In this document: one piece after another, positions 44,514 through 54,547 of the stretch
Layout: each line of letters begins with the position of its first letter
Position numbering within the stretch: the first letter of the stretch is position 1
Assembly: GCA_002335605.1 (NCBI GenBank)
Contig: BEDY01000003.1
Coordinates: 2,356,001 to 2,420,000, forward strand
Length of the DNA stretch: 64,000 nt
Direction of reading: 5' to 3'
Origin: Prillingera fragicola
Lineage: Eukaryota > Basidiomycota > Tremellomycetes > Trichosporonales > Trichosporonaceae
Position numbers and translations under genes: made by a program
The notes under the pieces: model-generated
What the model was told of the DNA's origin: nothing
Database searches by the model: none
Seen by the model: the letters and a program-made list of their open reading frames with translations, nothing else

Positions 44514-45604
44514 ATGCCCTCATCACACTCTACCCACAACCACTATCCACCACAACAGGCCACCCAACATGCTCCCACTTCGACACCGCTCCCAGCACCT
44601 CACTCGCCCAAACCACTCCCAGTCCAGCACCACCCCCAATCCATGACCCTCCCCCGCGTCTCACCTCTCGACACTCGATCCTCTCACACCCAAAAATCCT
44701 CCCCGCTACCAACAATCCACAACCCTTTCTCCCTCAACAGCTCCAAGTTGACCTCCAACCTGACCCAGACGCAGCGAGCGTATCCTCCTCGCCCTCCTCC
44801 TTTGAATCAGTCTTCGCCACTTGGGAGAACGACCTAGAACTAGCAACCTCCCCGTCTCCGCCACTCACCCCCCGCCACCTTTCAACAGTCATCGCCGCAC
44901 CCACCGGCCCAAGCTGGGAACACACGGGCAAGTACACCGTACCCAAGCTCGCTCCCCACCGTCTACAACTCCAGGTCAAGCCCCCACCGCCACCACCCTT
45001 TCTCAGGGGGCACACCCTCCGCTCAGCCCTCCGCCACCAACACACCTATCCCCAACCACCACCGGACATCGGCACCGGCCCATGGATCCCACATAAAGCA
45101 GGCTGGACACGCCCCCGCCCACCCACCCGCAGAAACACGCCCCCCGGTTTCGGACCCGTATGGGACCGCTCCTCGCCATACTTTGTCAGCAACCCTACGC
45201 TGGAGGCATTTTTCAAGACCTTTGACACGCGGCCCCCTGCGGAGCGCCACGCGGCTTGGGATACCGGTGACACGGGCCGGACGCTGCTGCCACATGAGAT
45301 CAAGACTGAGCCCATCACGCCTATCGCCTCGCCGCTGAAAAGATGTGCGTCGCCGGCCTACAGGCCTGCGACGCGGCGGTGGTCTGAGGACTACAGCCCG
45401 CCGCTGGGCTGTGTGCGGCTTGTCGATCCCGTGGCTGCTGGTGCGTGGGCTATGGGGGTGGATGTGGAGATGGGGGGATGTTTCGAGGGGGTGCAGGGTT
45501 GTGCTGGGGGTGTGGCGGAGATGGGTGGACCGGTTGAGATACCCCAGGTTATTCCGGGGGTAGGGAGACAGTACTGGGTTGATGGGCTTGATGAGGTCGA
45601 GTGA
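44514..45604 (+). CDS. Hypothetical Pro-rich protein (two-exon model)
   Basis: The frame reading FESVFATWENDLELATSP and onward is open from 44474 to a stop at 45604 but has no ATG before it. The ATG at 44514 (MPSSHSTHNHYPPQQA) lies in another frame; removal of 44658-44740 (83 nt; donor GTCTCA, excellent acceptor TTTCTCCCTCAACAG) joins the two exactly at codon borders, giving 335 residues. The downstream part has ordered patches (TGPSWEHTGKYTVPKLAPHR, RSSPYFVSNPTLEAFFKTFD, RPATRRWSEDYSPPLGCVRL). The donor is unusual, so a frameshift is the main alternative. Function unknown. Confidence 0.55.
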
Positions 45605-46166
45605 GGTGCATGAACTGTACGGGTGAGAGGATGTATTAGCTTGTAAGGTGAGTATGGCCGGGGTCGCCGTACTGGAACCAAACAACACACAGGCTGCGGG
45701 CGTGTTTGCACGCATTTGCACCTGATTGCCACTCAATCTCTTGTCGTCTCACCATCCTGCCACAAACAAAAGAAACAGACATCACCCACTCCCCCGTTAC
45801 TGTCGCATACGCCGTTGCCTGTCCAAACCAACTCCTACGCCGACCACTGACCGAATGGTCACCCCTGCGCCCGCATTCAACAAGTGGGCCAGCTGGCTCA
45901 GAGCAGCAACGCCTAGAACGTGCCTCAACTGGTGATGCCTTTTGTTCTTGCTTGGCCACTTTTGGCTCTATGGCTTGCCCTTTCACTCTTACTCGACCTT
46001 GTGATCAGCTACGACGGACGATGGGTCGACGATGGAGACTACTGAAATGGACCGTGGCTGAGGTGAGACATGGCTGGGTGGTGGCTGCTCAACATGACGT
46101 CATTCATGACAACTAATATCTTATCCATCGACTCTTGGTCTTCAACATGGCCGTCCTAGAACATCG
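45605..46166. other. Intergenic
   Basis: Nothing recognisable is seen between the stop at 45604 and the next candidate start. Confidence 0.35.
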
Positions 46167-46780
46167 ATGCACGCTCGCAAGAACTCGTCAGCACTGCCGC
46201 AGCTTCTCAGTAACGCAAATCTCCCTCCAATCCTCCGAGCTCGCAGCATGCCACGTCGGCGCCGATTGTCGCCAGACGATCTCCGCTACCAAACTAACCG
46301 CGCCAGTGAGATGGTTAGGGGTAACCCGCGAAACCTTAACCGCCAAGCCACGACTGCTGCGCACCAAAGTACTCGGTACGGGCGACGCCCAAGGAGGAGG
46401 CTGGTCATGTCGCCGTGGTGAGCAAGCGCCTCGGAGCTATTCATGAGCCCGGTCCTTGGAACGAAATGTCGGTTTGCGTCGCCATACCCAGCAAGACCCA
46501 AAGATTCCAGTTCATGCCTGCCTTTGCTCCGGCGCAGGCGGCGACCCTTAGGCACTGTACCCTGCGTGCCAGTCTTCTGGCAATGCGTACTGCGTATCCG
46601 CAGGCAGCCGAGGCGATCGGCTGCCCATCTTCCGGATCCTTGGGCCGGCTGCCTGTGCATTCCGGCGCCGTGATCGACCAGCCGCTCGCAGCCATGCCGT
46701 CAAGCGACGCCCAAAGGCCGTCATTTCATGAAACAAGCCCCGATCCAGCAACAAGTGCATGGGCAACGAGCAAACCTTAG
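46167..46780 (+). CDS. Candidate small basic protein (two exons)
   Basis: ATG at 46167 begins MHARKNSSALPQLLSNANLP and continues with an Arg-rich patch (ARSMPRRRRLSPDDLRYQ) to a GTGAGC donor at 46418. Splicing to ATACCCAG (46491) keeps frame into KTQRFQFMPAFAPAQAATLR and a stop at 46780 (179 residues). It ends only about 100 bp before the PLC start. No family is recognised. A second ATG at 46147 in better context opens a different, less protein-like frame. Confidence 0.38.
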
Positions 46781-46882
46781 GCTTGGGCTTGGTCTCGAGT
46801 ACATAAACGTGTCAAGCTGGTCAGCTCGTCTCTTCCCACTGCGCTTCGTCTCTCCCGCAATCCATCCATCCACACTTTCAAA

Positions 46883-48321
46883 ATGACCATCACCATCACG
46901 GCCCACGGCGTCAACGTCACCGGCATCAACGTCAACGGCGGCGACCAGCAGGTGAACAAGAACGGCAACCGCATCGACGTCCAGGCCGAGCCCCACGACA
47001 CGCTCCGCATCAACTATGAGCGCTTTGGCGACGGCTCAATCGACGTCTCCCCGCTAGGCGACGCGGAGAGGCAAAAGGGCTGGCGCCAGCTCGGGTCCAC
47101 CAACGGCCAGGTCCTCGCGTACCAGGTCGACGACAACCAGATCCTCCTCCTCGGCACCCCCAACCTCGGTGACTGGATGGGCGCGCTCCCGGACGACTGG
47201 GCCCTCGCCGACGTCACCGTGCCCGGCACCCACGAGAGTGCCGCGACTTCTGGCGGTGAGTACCAGCGGTGCCGCGGCCGGCGTCGAGTGTGTGGCTGAC
47301 GACGCAGGCTTTGTCTCGCAGTGCCAGGACCGCGACATCCGTCAGCAGCTCGAGGACGGTATCCGTTTCTTTGACATTCGTCTCAAGTGGATCAACAATG
47401 AGCTCCAGAGTGAGTAGTACTGCGGCTGTGGGAGCGTGTCTCCCACCGGCATGATGGTTGTGTGGGCAACTGTAGCTGTAGCTCGGCCTTTGCGCTGCTG
47501 GCGCATCCAGGCTAGACCAAGCGTCCCTCGCTAACGCCGCAGCGTACCACGGCATCCAGCCTATGAACGGCACACTCCGCCAGCAGGTCGAGTGGATCAA
47601 CGACTTTTTGCGCAACCACAACCGCGAGGTCGTGGTGTGCTCTATCAAGCAAGAGGACGCCGACGAGCAAGACTTCCCCGGCCAGGTCGAGGAGCTTCTC
47701 AAGGAGTCTGGCCTGTGGCGCTTTGACGAGTTCCTGCCTACGCTCGGCGAGGCGCGCGGCAAGGCGTGCTTTTTCTCTCGCTTTGGCAAGAAGCAGGACA
47801 GCCAGTTCCCCAACGGCCAGGGCATCAAGCCCCTGTCGTGGAGCAACAACCTGCCCAACGGCTTTGACGCCGACATTCACGGCACCAACATGCGCATCCA
47901 CGACTGGTACGACACGGGAGACGTCCCGGCCAAGGCCCGCCAGATCACGCAGCACCTCGACGGCGTCCTCGACAACCGCGGCGGCGGCAACGGCGCCAAC
48001 CACCCGTTCTCGCTCACCTACGCTTCTGCGGCCACGTTCCCCTCGGCGTCCCCGCGCGCCGTCGCGTGCGGCGGCGGCGCACAGGGCGGTATCGGTGGCG
48101 CAGTCTCGATGCTCGCCAACCTCACCAAGGCCGCCAGCTCGGACAACGGCGCCGAGGGCGGCGTCAACGACCGTCTCGCCCGCTACCTCATCCGCAAGGG
48201 CTGTGAGGGGCGTCGTCCCCGTGCCACCATTGCGCTCGACTTTTACAACGAGACCGGCTCGGGACGCGCCGGTATTGCCGAGCTCATTGTTGCCCTCAAC
48301 TTTATTGACAATGCCAACTAG
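46883..48321 (+). CDS. PI-PLC X-domain phosphodiesterase
   Basis: Three exons (46883-47255, 47308-47409, 47543-48321) join to 417 residues. An N-terminal beta-rich region (residues 1-90, starting MTITITAHGVNVTGINVNGG) precedes a bacterial-type phosphatidylinositol phospholipase C X domain: VTVPGTHESAA with catalytic His117, DGIRFFDIRLKW (Asp and Arg of the inositol site), TYHGIQP with His161, VVVCSIKQED for the Asp/Glu strand, and SRFGKK later. The two His are 44 apart, close to the 50 in Bacillus PI-PLC. Such enzymes cleave phosphatidylinositol or GPI anchors without calcium. No signal peptide or membrane segment is visible, so the protein would be cytosolic or released unconventionally. The end (NFIDNAN) is not a sorting signal. 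Introns are 52 and 133 nt. Confidence 0.86.
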
Positions 48322-49327
48322 ACGGCGCCGGACAGTGGGGATACACGAGATATAAAGGATGCAGCAGTAACAGTTTTCCCGGCTCGATCGCGTTGTGGGG
48401 TACTGATCACTGCGCATGCGTGGCGTACGCGTTCTGGGGTATTGACCCAGGGCTTGCGAAAGCGTCCTTGAGCATGGGCAGTTATCTTATCCAGCATCCA
48501 TGGACCTCCAGGGACGACGGGATGGTATCAAGCCACTGCAAGGCCGAGACCAGGATACACCACCGTGACAGGAACGACGAGCTGGAATGTGATCAAGTCA
48601 TCCACCATCAACACTGACACGTTTCATGCTTGCCATTTGCCTACTGATGCAGCTGGTGGTCACAAAAGAGATACACTGGCCGACTGCCTGTGGTGCATTG
48701 TGATCAAGGAGCTCATTGTTGACACCAGTGTGGGTTGTGCAGGTGGGTTGTGCAGAGGACAATGACGGTTTACTCTTGGTGATCAAGTCTCTATCCATCC
48801 ACATGTCCATTGTCTTCTGCTGCATCCACCAACTACTATCACTAACTCACAAACAACACGAGGTCTCGACTTTGCTAACAACAAAAGCGCCATCATACAC
48901 GTTTCGGACAGCGCCACCCAATCCAGACCTACCTGCTGTTGGAGGACCATGCAGCCAGCACGGCCAAAAGCAGCAACTCGAGAGAAGCCACCTCCCTCAA
49001 GCCACCATCTGGGCCGTACTCGATCCCATCAAAACGCGCAGCTCCAAGCTTTACTAATGCCGTTCCAACGCAGGCAACTGCTGCTGCTGTTGCTCAAACG
49101 AGGCACAACAACGAGGTATGCCAACACCAGAGAGATGGCTTTTATTGTTCTCGAACTTGACCGGCCCTTCTGTCACTCGCGGTTGTGTCCACTTGCTCCA
49201 TCGAGTTGTCGTGTCCTTTGCTTCTAGCTCTGCCGTTCGTCAAGCCGTGATGCATAAGATACCTCTCCTTGACACTCTATTTCCCCTTCTCCAACTCAAT
49301 CATCCAACACCAACACCTACCAAAGCA
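48322..49327. other. Intergenic, 1 kb
   Basis: No gene is seen. The end of the region (49230-49327) is C/T-rich and is the likely core promoter and 5' UTR of the following gene. Confidence 0.4.
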
Positions 49328-50113
49328 ATGCCACCCTCCTACCCCCCCCCAACACCCCACTTCCCCCTCCCACCCCGCACGACCTCCATGCAGGCCACCA
49401 ACCCGGCGACCCCGACCCCGCTGGACGCCTTCGACGCCTTCTCCCCCTCCCGCACCCCCTCCGAACGCTCCACCACCCCAGACCTCACCGCCATCCTGCC
49501 CCACCGCAGCATATCCTTCCAGGAATTCCTCGCCACCGCGCCCCCAACAACCGGCGGCGCCACACCAGAACTCCTCCGCCGTATCGAAGCCACACGCCGA
49601 GCCGCACGCCGGCGCACAGCACCCGCCATCCTCCTCCTCCCCACGTCCACGACCGGGTTCACCGCATACAAACCCTACACGCCCAGCACGGCTCAGCCAC
49701 CCCGGCCACCGCGGACACCGGACCGCCGAGGCGCAGGGACCCAGCGCTCACCGTCCCTGGCGTCCGTGCACACTTTTGGCGAGCCCGGCGAGCCCGAGCT
49801 CGACAGCGGGAGGAGCAGCGAGGACGACTCCCGCCTCGCCTCGCCTACATTTTCCGTACGGCGTAAACCCTGCCCGCGGCTCTCGGATGAGGATCTCCAG
49901 CGTGAGTGTCTGCGTGCGAACTGGCTGACGCCAGTGGAAGACAGCGAGCGGTCGACTTGGGAGGCGCTGCCGTGTGCTGCGCTTGAGCCGTGCTGCAGGG
50001 TGGGGAGGACGGGTGCGTTGAGCCTTGGGCCCGTTTCGGTGTATCCGCCAGAGAAGGTTGTGCGTCGCGGGCGTGCGGATCGGTGGGGGTTTAGGCGGGA
50101 GGTTGTTGGCTGA
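49328..50113 (+). CDS. Hypothetical disordered protein
   Basis: A single exon of 261 residues from MPPSYPPPTPHFPLPPRT (the open frame extends upstream to 49118, but that part resembles UTR). Recognisable patches are LPHRSISFQEFLATAPP near residue 60 (possible short binding motif), a basic helix LRRIEATRRAARRRTA, an acidic Ser stretch DSGRSSEDDSRLASPTFSVR, and a C-terminal ordered part (LSDEDLQRECLRANWLTP, EKVVRRGRADRWGFRREVVG). No family is recognised. It ends 264 bp from the glutaminase stop on the other strand. Confidence 0.65.
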   Translation: MPPSYPPPTPHFPLPPRTTSMQATNPATPTPLDAFDAFSPSRTPSERSTTPDLTAILPHRSISFQEFLATAPPTTGGATPELLRRIEATRRAARRRTAPAILLLPTSTTGFTAYKPYTPSTAQPPRPPRTPDRRGAGTQRSPSLASVHTFGEPGEPELDSGRSSEDDSRLASPTFSVRRKPCPRLSDEDLQRECLRANWLTPVEDSERSTWEALPCAALEPCCRVGRTGALSLGPVSVYPPEKVVRRGRADRWGFRREVVG

Positions 50114-50377
50114 TTAGGCCGGGGGTTGAGGTCGTGCTGGTGTGTGTTGCTTTGTTGTTGGTACAGGATAAGGTTAGATTTGTTGTGCCATTCTGTTAGG
50201 TCGTATAATGCATCCTGTGTCCTTGTGTCGACGCCATTCGATGAGGGATTCAGCATACCTGCACCATGTTAGTACTCAGAGCCAGATCAGCATCAGAATC
50301 AAGACACCATCAGTGGGCAACGCAGCGCGCACAACGCAATCACGTAGGATAAAGACTTTACAACACCCCACGCCGCA

Positions 50378-51997
50378 CTAGGCAATCAGCCCCTCGCCCT
50401 TCTGCACCGTGACGCCCTCGCCTTCGGACTCGTAAACCTTGCGAGCCTTCTGCTCATGCGACTCCTGGTACTTGTGCCAGTCGTCGCCCCAAGCCTTGAC
50501 AATATCCGCCTTGTCGGGCACGGCAATGCGCTTCCAGTGGTCAAACTGGTCGAGGTTTTCAGTAATCTCGTCGGCCATGTCCTCGACCGCGCAGTCGGGT
50601 GCATTCTTGGGCAGCATTTTGAGAATACCCTTGGGTCCGACAATGGTGACGCGCATGTCGTTGGCGCGCAGGCGGCGGATAGCCTCGCGCAGGAGCTTGC
50701 GCGACACCGTGTCGATAGAGTGCACGCGGCGGAGGTCGAGCACAAACCCTGAAATGTGAACGCTGTCGTCGTCCATGTGCGCCGAGCGGGCCGACATGAG
50801 ACGCAGCACGCGCTCGGCGGGCGCCCACCTGATCGCGCCTTGGAGGGAGAGGACGGTCACAATCTCGCCCTCGGGCGAGCGCAGCATGTAGTCTCGGCGA
50901 ACGACTGAACGCGCGGGCTCGCTCGCTTCCATAATGTGCAGGCCCATGTCGTCGCTCAGGCGCTTGCAGACGCGGACGCCGCGGACAGAGTTGCCCTGTT
51001 TGTCGAGCTTGGGTGAAAACGTCGCAATGCCGACCTGGCCGGGGAGCATGCCGACGATGCCGCCTGCGACACCAGACTTGGCAGGGAAGCCGACGGTCGT
51101 CACCCAGCTGCCGGCGCCGTTGTACATGCCACAAGTCATCATGACGGACAGCACTTGGCGTACAACGTTCCGGGACAGCACGCGCTCGCCGGTGACAGGC
51201 TGGATACCGCCGTTGGCCAAGGTCGCGCCCATGATGGCGAGGTCGCGGGCAGTGACCTCGATAGAGCACTGGCGGGTGTAGCCCCAGACAATGTCGTCGG
51301 GCTCGACGTCGACCACCTCATAGTTGCGCAGCATGTTGCCAATCGCGCGGTTGCGGTAGGCCGTCTTGAGCTCTGAGTCGAACACGGCCTCGTCGACGCC
51401 GAGCTCGCGGCCTGCAAACGCCGACAGACCTGCGCGAATGTGCTCAAAGCGGGCTTCCTTTGTAATGCCCCTGGGACCGACAAGAGTGTGGGTGGTGATT
51501 GCGCCGGCGTTGATCATGGGGTTGAGCGGCCGCTGGGTCTCGGTCTCGAGCGACAGTTCGTTGAACGCCTCGCCAGAGGGCTCGACGCCGACGTGCTCGA
51601 GAATGCCCTCGATGCCGTGTTGCTCGAGCGCCAGGGCGTAGACAAAGGCCTTGGAGATACTCTGGATGCTAAACTCGACGTCGGCGTCGCCAGCCGCATA
51701 CACGAACCCGTCGATTGTCGACAAGCACACTGCCATGTGGTCTGAGTTTGCATTCGCGAGCTCGGGAATGTACTGGGCCGTCTCGCCAGAGTTGTCCGCC
51801 TGTAACTCGTCGACGATGCGCTGCAGGTAGTCTGGGATGGGTGTCTTGAGCTTTGCACCTTTAAAGTGCGGGCCCGATGTGCCAGAGTCGCACCCGGTGG
51901 TGTCGACCTTCATCTTGCTGTCTAGCGTAAGCGAAGCCGCTGCCGCCGAGGCATCGCATCCTGTCTCGTAGCAGGAGGTGTGTATTACTTTGGCCAT
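50378..51997 (-). CDS. Glutaminase (bacterial GlsA type) with C-terminal STAS domain
   Basis: A single exon of 539 residues. The glutaminase fold (serine-dependent beta-lactamase-like) is clear: FSIQSISKAFVYALAL with the S113-x-x-K116 catalytic pair, an LNPMINAGAI stretch, TAYRNRAIGNMLRNY with the conserved Tyr, EVTARDLAIMGATLANGGI, VGFPAKSGVAGGIVGMLPG and GIATFSPKLDKQGNSVRGV. Residues about 380-490 form a STAS (SpoIIAA-like) domain (FVLDLRRVHSIDTVSRKLLR; MRVTIVGPKGIL). It hydrolyses L-glutamine to glutamate and ammonia. The GlsA-STAS architecture is that of salt-tolerant bacterial and yeast glutaminases; being intronless and bacterial in layout, ancient transfer is possible. The ATG at 51997 is in TACCATGGCC, a strong start for a cytosolic form. 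An alternative upstream exon (52214-52036) could replace the first 27 residues with a mitochondrial presequence. Confidence 0.93.
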   Translation of the reverse strand: MAKVIHTSCYETGCDASAAAASLTLDSKMKVDTTGCDSGTSGPHFKGAKLKTPIPDYLQRIVDELQADNSGETAQYIPELANANSDHMAVCLSTIDGFVYAAGDADVEFSIQSISKAFVYALALEQHGIEGILEHVGVEPSGEAFNELSLETETQRPLNPMINAGAITTHTLVGPRGITKEARFEHIRAGLSAFAGRELGVDEAVFDSELKTAYRNRAIGNMLRNYEVVDVEPDDIVWGYTRQCSIEVTARDLAIMGATLANGGIQPVTGERVLSRNVVRQVLSVMMTCGMYNGAGSWVTTVGFPAKSGVAGGIVGMLPGQVGIATFSPKLDKQGNSVRGVRVCKRLSDDMGLHIMEASEPARSVVRRDYMLRSPEGEIVTVLSLQGAIRWAPAERVLRLMSARSAHMDDDSVHISGFVLDLRRVHSIDTVSRKLLREAIRRLRANDMRVTIVGPKGILKMLPKNAPDCAVEDMADEITENLDQFDHWKRIAVPDKADIVKAWGDDWHKYQESHEQKARKVYESEGEGVTVQKGEGLIA

Positions 51998-52214
51998 GGT
52001 AGAGTAGTAGTGGTGGGAGAGAGAGAGAGACGTACAGATTGTTTGGAGTAAAGTTGGGAATGACAGATGCGAGGCGAGTAGAACTAGGTGTGGCTTGATT
52101 CAACCGATGGAGCGGTGGGAATGTGATAGGCCGACGAGGTCCACCCGAGATGGCAGCAGCTCTGGATGGTGGGAATGCTAATCGAGTGATAGCTGCGCGG
52201 TGGGATGTGTACAT
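51918..52214 (-). other. Possible alternative first exon and intron giving mitochondrial glutaminase
   Basis: An ATG at 52214 opens a frame encoding MYTSHRAAITRLAFPPSRAA, then ISGGPRRPITFPPLHRLNQA: Arg/Ser/Ala-rich with no acidic residue in the first 50, as expected of a mitochondrial targeting sequence. It reaches a GTACGT donor at 52035 in phase 2. The only AG in the following sequence that restores the glutaminase frame is GCTAGACAG at 51918, giving a 118-nt intron that contains the cytosolic start codon. The spliced junction would read NFTPNNL-KMKVDTTG. No transcript data are available. Confidence 0.5.
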
Positions 52215-52549
52215 GAGAGGGATACGAGCAGGATGCGTCGAGAGCAACGTCGTGGCCGTCGTAGCTTGCGTTGCGTGGTGAGAGAGAGAGTACGATGTCG
52301 AGAGAGGATATGACGTAAAACAAGGGTTGTCACTCTCTACCCACATCCTATCTCTTGTCAACAACTCACTCACTCCATCAAGCAAGCAGCAAGGCAGCTC
52401 GACAAGAAACCCGGCAGCGAGGAGGGTGCACGACGCGGAGGCAGTGCATAGTGCTAATACATGCATTGAGATGTAAGCTTGCCATCCTCATCACCCGCTG
52501 ACAACCCAAGACCCACGGCACGCGCAAACGTCCACGAGCGCACACCAGC
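52215..52549. other. Divergent promoter region
   Basis: Shared upstream region of the glutaminase and the 52550 gene. Pyrimidine-rich on each coding strand. No clear TATA box. Confidence 0.4.
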
Positions 52550-54367
52550 ATGTCCTCCCCGCCAACCCCACGCCGCTCCCAGCGCCGCGCAGACAGCACA
52601 AGCACAACCCCTTCGACAGTGCTGGATCACTGGCATCCGGGAACGCCCACGACGCGTGGCCAAAAACGCCGTCTCGAGTCCTCTCCCCCCAGTGCAGTCG
52701 ACACGAGCGGCACGGTGGGGGAGGGGGCTATAGCTGAGGGTGAGCGGGAGACGCGCGCTAGTCAAAAGCGCAGGCTGGAGAATCCCGAGCCTGTTGCTGT
52801 CCCTCGTAAAGAAACGAGCGCAGAGACGACGAGTGGAGAGGACGCTGCACAACAGACTCTCCCGTCTGACAACCAACCACCGCGTCCGACACCTGCGAAA
52901 CCCACACTCGGCACGGCCGACATGGCAATCCTCGAGCGTCTCCAGACGGGGACTACCACTTTTGGGCCGACTCGGCTAGCAAAACTGCAAGGCGAGGCAG
53001 ACCTGAACGACGGCTCCAAACTCTGCGAGCGCGCCAAGGCCTTGATCGCAGCCTACGACGCAGGCCTTGCGGTCTACAACAGTCGGCAGGAGCCGATAGC
53101 TGCCGTCCCCGACCCGAACGAGCCCACAAGGGTTCCAGAGGGAGAACGGTGCCGGCTGGCCCGTGAGGAGAGGAAGGGGCCCAAGGCCGTCAAGCTCATC
53201 GACAACCCCATCTTGCCAGATGCGGCGGCGTTCGAGGAGCTCGTCGCCGACGTCGCGGCCGCCAAGGTCAGGCTCGGGGAGCCCTTCCGGCGCATGCTGC
53301 GTGGGGATGCTGCGCGTCAGGATAAGTCGGGGGCGTGCTTGAAGGCGAAGCGTCTTCTGGAAGCTCTTGAGGTGGGGAGGGCCACGGACGACAAATGGAG
53401 TGGGCGCCAGGACGAGGGTGAGAAGCGCAACGCTCAACGTGAGGGCTTCACCGCGGAGGCCGCACAGGGCAGCAAGAACGACAAGGGAGACACGCCGACA
53501 CTCCCGCTCTCGACAGGCAGCGGGGAGGGCGACGGCCAGGGGAGGCGGCCAGGCCTTGCGCCACCTGAGCCCCGCCAGGCGACCATTTCTGGTCTTGTCT
53601 CGTATCGTACTGCTGGAGTAGCACAGTCGCACTCGACAACCAAAGCGGCCCAAACAGACGGCTCCGATTCGGACGACGACTTTGAGGTTATCGATTATTA
53701 CCCCTCTGCGAAGACACCCATCCCGGCACCCCAGGCAGGTGGGCGGCGCAGCAGCGTGATCGATATCGAAACGGACGACGAGGACATTGCCGTTGACGAA
53801 AAGCACGACCCGGACTATGAATACGAGTCTGGCGCGAGGACCGAGGAGGGCCGGGAGCTTGAGCTGGCTGTGGCTGCTTCGCAGGGCACACCTCGGCGCG
53901 GCGCGCACTCCCGTCCAGCTGAGCGTGAGTCGGCGGTAGGCAATGCCCCCCAGGCCGAACCGCCAGCACACCTCCCGCTGCCTGGGTCGCTGGATGATGG
54001 GCTGGAGGAGGGTCTCCTCGCGGCAATGGTCGCCTCTCAGCAAGCCACGGCGCCGAAGCGCGGCAGCGACTTATCCACTCCCGCCCATTCGCCCAAGAAG
54101 GCCGTGCAGCCCAACGTCGCCTCGCAGCAAGGCAGGCCCAAGCCTATCAAATCCTTCACACCCGACCCAACCTTCTTAGGAGCGGCCATTGACGCACCCG
54201 ACCGCCCGAGCTGTGTGCGGGAACCGTCCTACTCTCTGGCGCGGCTGACGCTTATTGGCGCGGACGCTGCTGCGGCGGCGCTGGAGGCGAGGGAGCGGCG
54301 TATGCGGCGCATGGACGTTGAGAGGCTGCGGTCGCGCTGGAGTTCTGATGTGAGGGGGGGAGGCTGA
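52550..54367 (+). CDS. Nuclear-type disordered protein with SUMO-interacting motif
   Basis: A single exon of 605 residues. Basic patches GQKRRLESS and SQKRRLENP (residues about 38-80) are repeated and look like nuclear localisation signals. A moderately ordered helical region covers about 120-275 (ADMAILERLQTGTTTFGPTR, KLCERAKALIAAYDAGLAVY, AFEELVADVAAAKVRLGEPF). Residues 401-416 read SSVIDIETDDEDIAVD, a textbook SUMO-interacting motif (hydrophobic core plus acidic flank); a second candidate, DSDDDFEVIDYYPS, lies just before it. The C-terminus ends in a basic helix (ARERRMRRMDVERLRSRW). No catalytic or DNA-binding fold is recognised. A SUMO- or ubiquitin-linked nuclear role is inferred from the motif only. 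Confidence 0.75.
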   Translation: MSSPPTPRRSQRRADSTSTTPSTVLDHWHPGTPTTRGQKRRLESSPPSAVDTSGTVGEGAIAEGERETRASQKRRLENPEPVAVPRKETSAETTSGEDAAQQTLPSDNQPPRPTPAKPTLGTADMAILERLQTGTTTFGPTRLAKLQGEADLNDGSKLCERAKALIAAYDAGLAVYNSRQEPIAAVPDPNEPTRVPEGERCRLAREERKGPKAVKLIDNPILPDAAAFEELVADVAAAKVRLGEPFRRMLRGDAARQDKSGACLKAKRLLEALEVGRATDDKWSGRQDEGEKRNAQREGFTAEAAQGSKNDKGDTPTLPLSTGSGEGDGQGRRPGLAPPEPRQATISGLVSYRTAGVAQSHSTTKAAQTDGSDSDDDFEVIDYYPSAKTPIPAPQAGGRRSSVIDIETDDEDIAVDEKHDPDYEYESGARTEEGRELELAVAASQGTPRRGAHSRPAERESAVGNAPQAEPPAHLPLPGSLDDGLEEGLLAAMVASQQATAPKRGSDLSTPAHSPKKAVQPNVASQQGRPKPIKSFTPDPTFLGAAIDAPDRPSCVREPSYSLARLTLIGADAAAAALEARERRMRRMDVERLRSRWSSDVRGGG

Positions 54368-54547
54368 GGGGATTCCGGCAGCGTGATGGAGGCAGGAGGC
54401 CGGACCAACAAGACGAGGCTTAGTACTGGCAAGAACGCCAACCATGTGTGTATGCATTGAACTCGACTAATCATCATCAGCTGTGCTCATCGTTCGTGTC
54501 GTGAAAGTCGTGGCATCTCTGGCAAGTACTGTACAACCAACATTGTC

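Noticed and set aside
47512..48417. 301-codon minus-strand frame opposite the PI-PLC
   Set aside because: Antisense shadow; PLC motifs are on the plus strand.
51861..52466. Whole 201-codon minus-strand frame as an independent protein
   Set aside because: Its second half overlaps the glutaminase in another frame. Only the part from the ATG at 52214 to the donor at 52035 looks meaningful, as an alternative first exon.
52976..54043. 355-codon minus-strand frame opposite the SIM protein
   Set aside because: No domain and no start context; typical antisense opening in GC-rich coding DNA.
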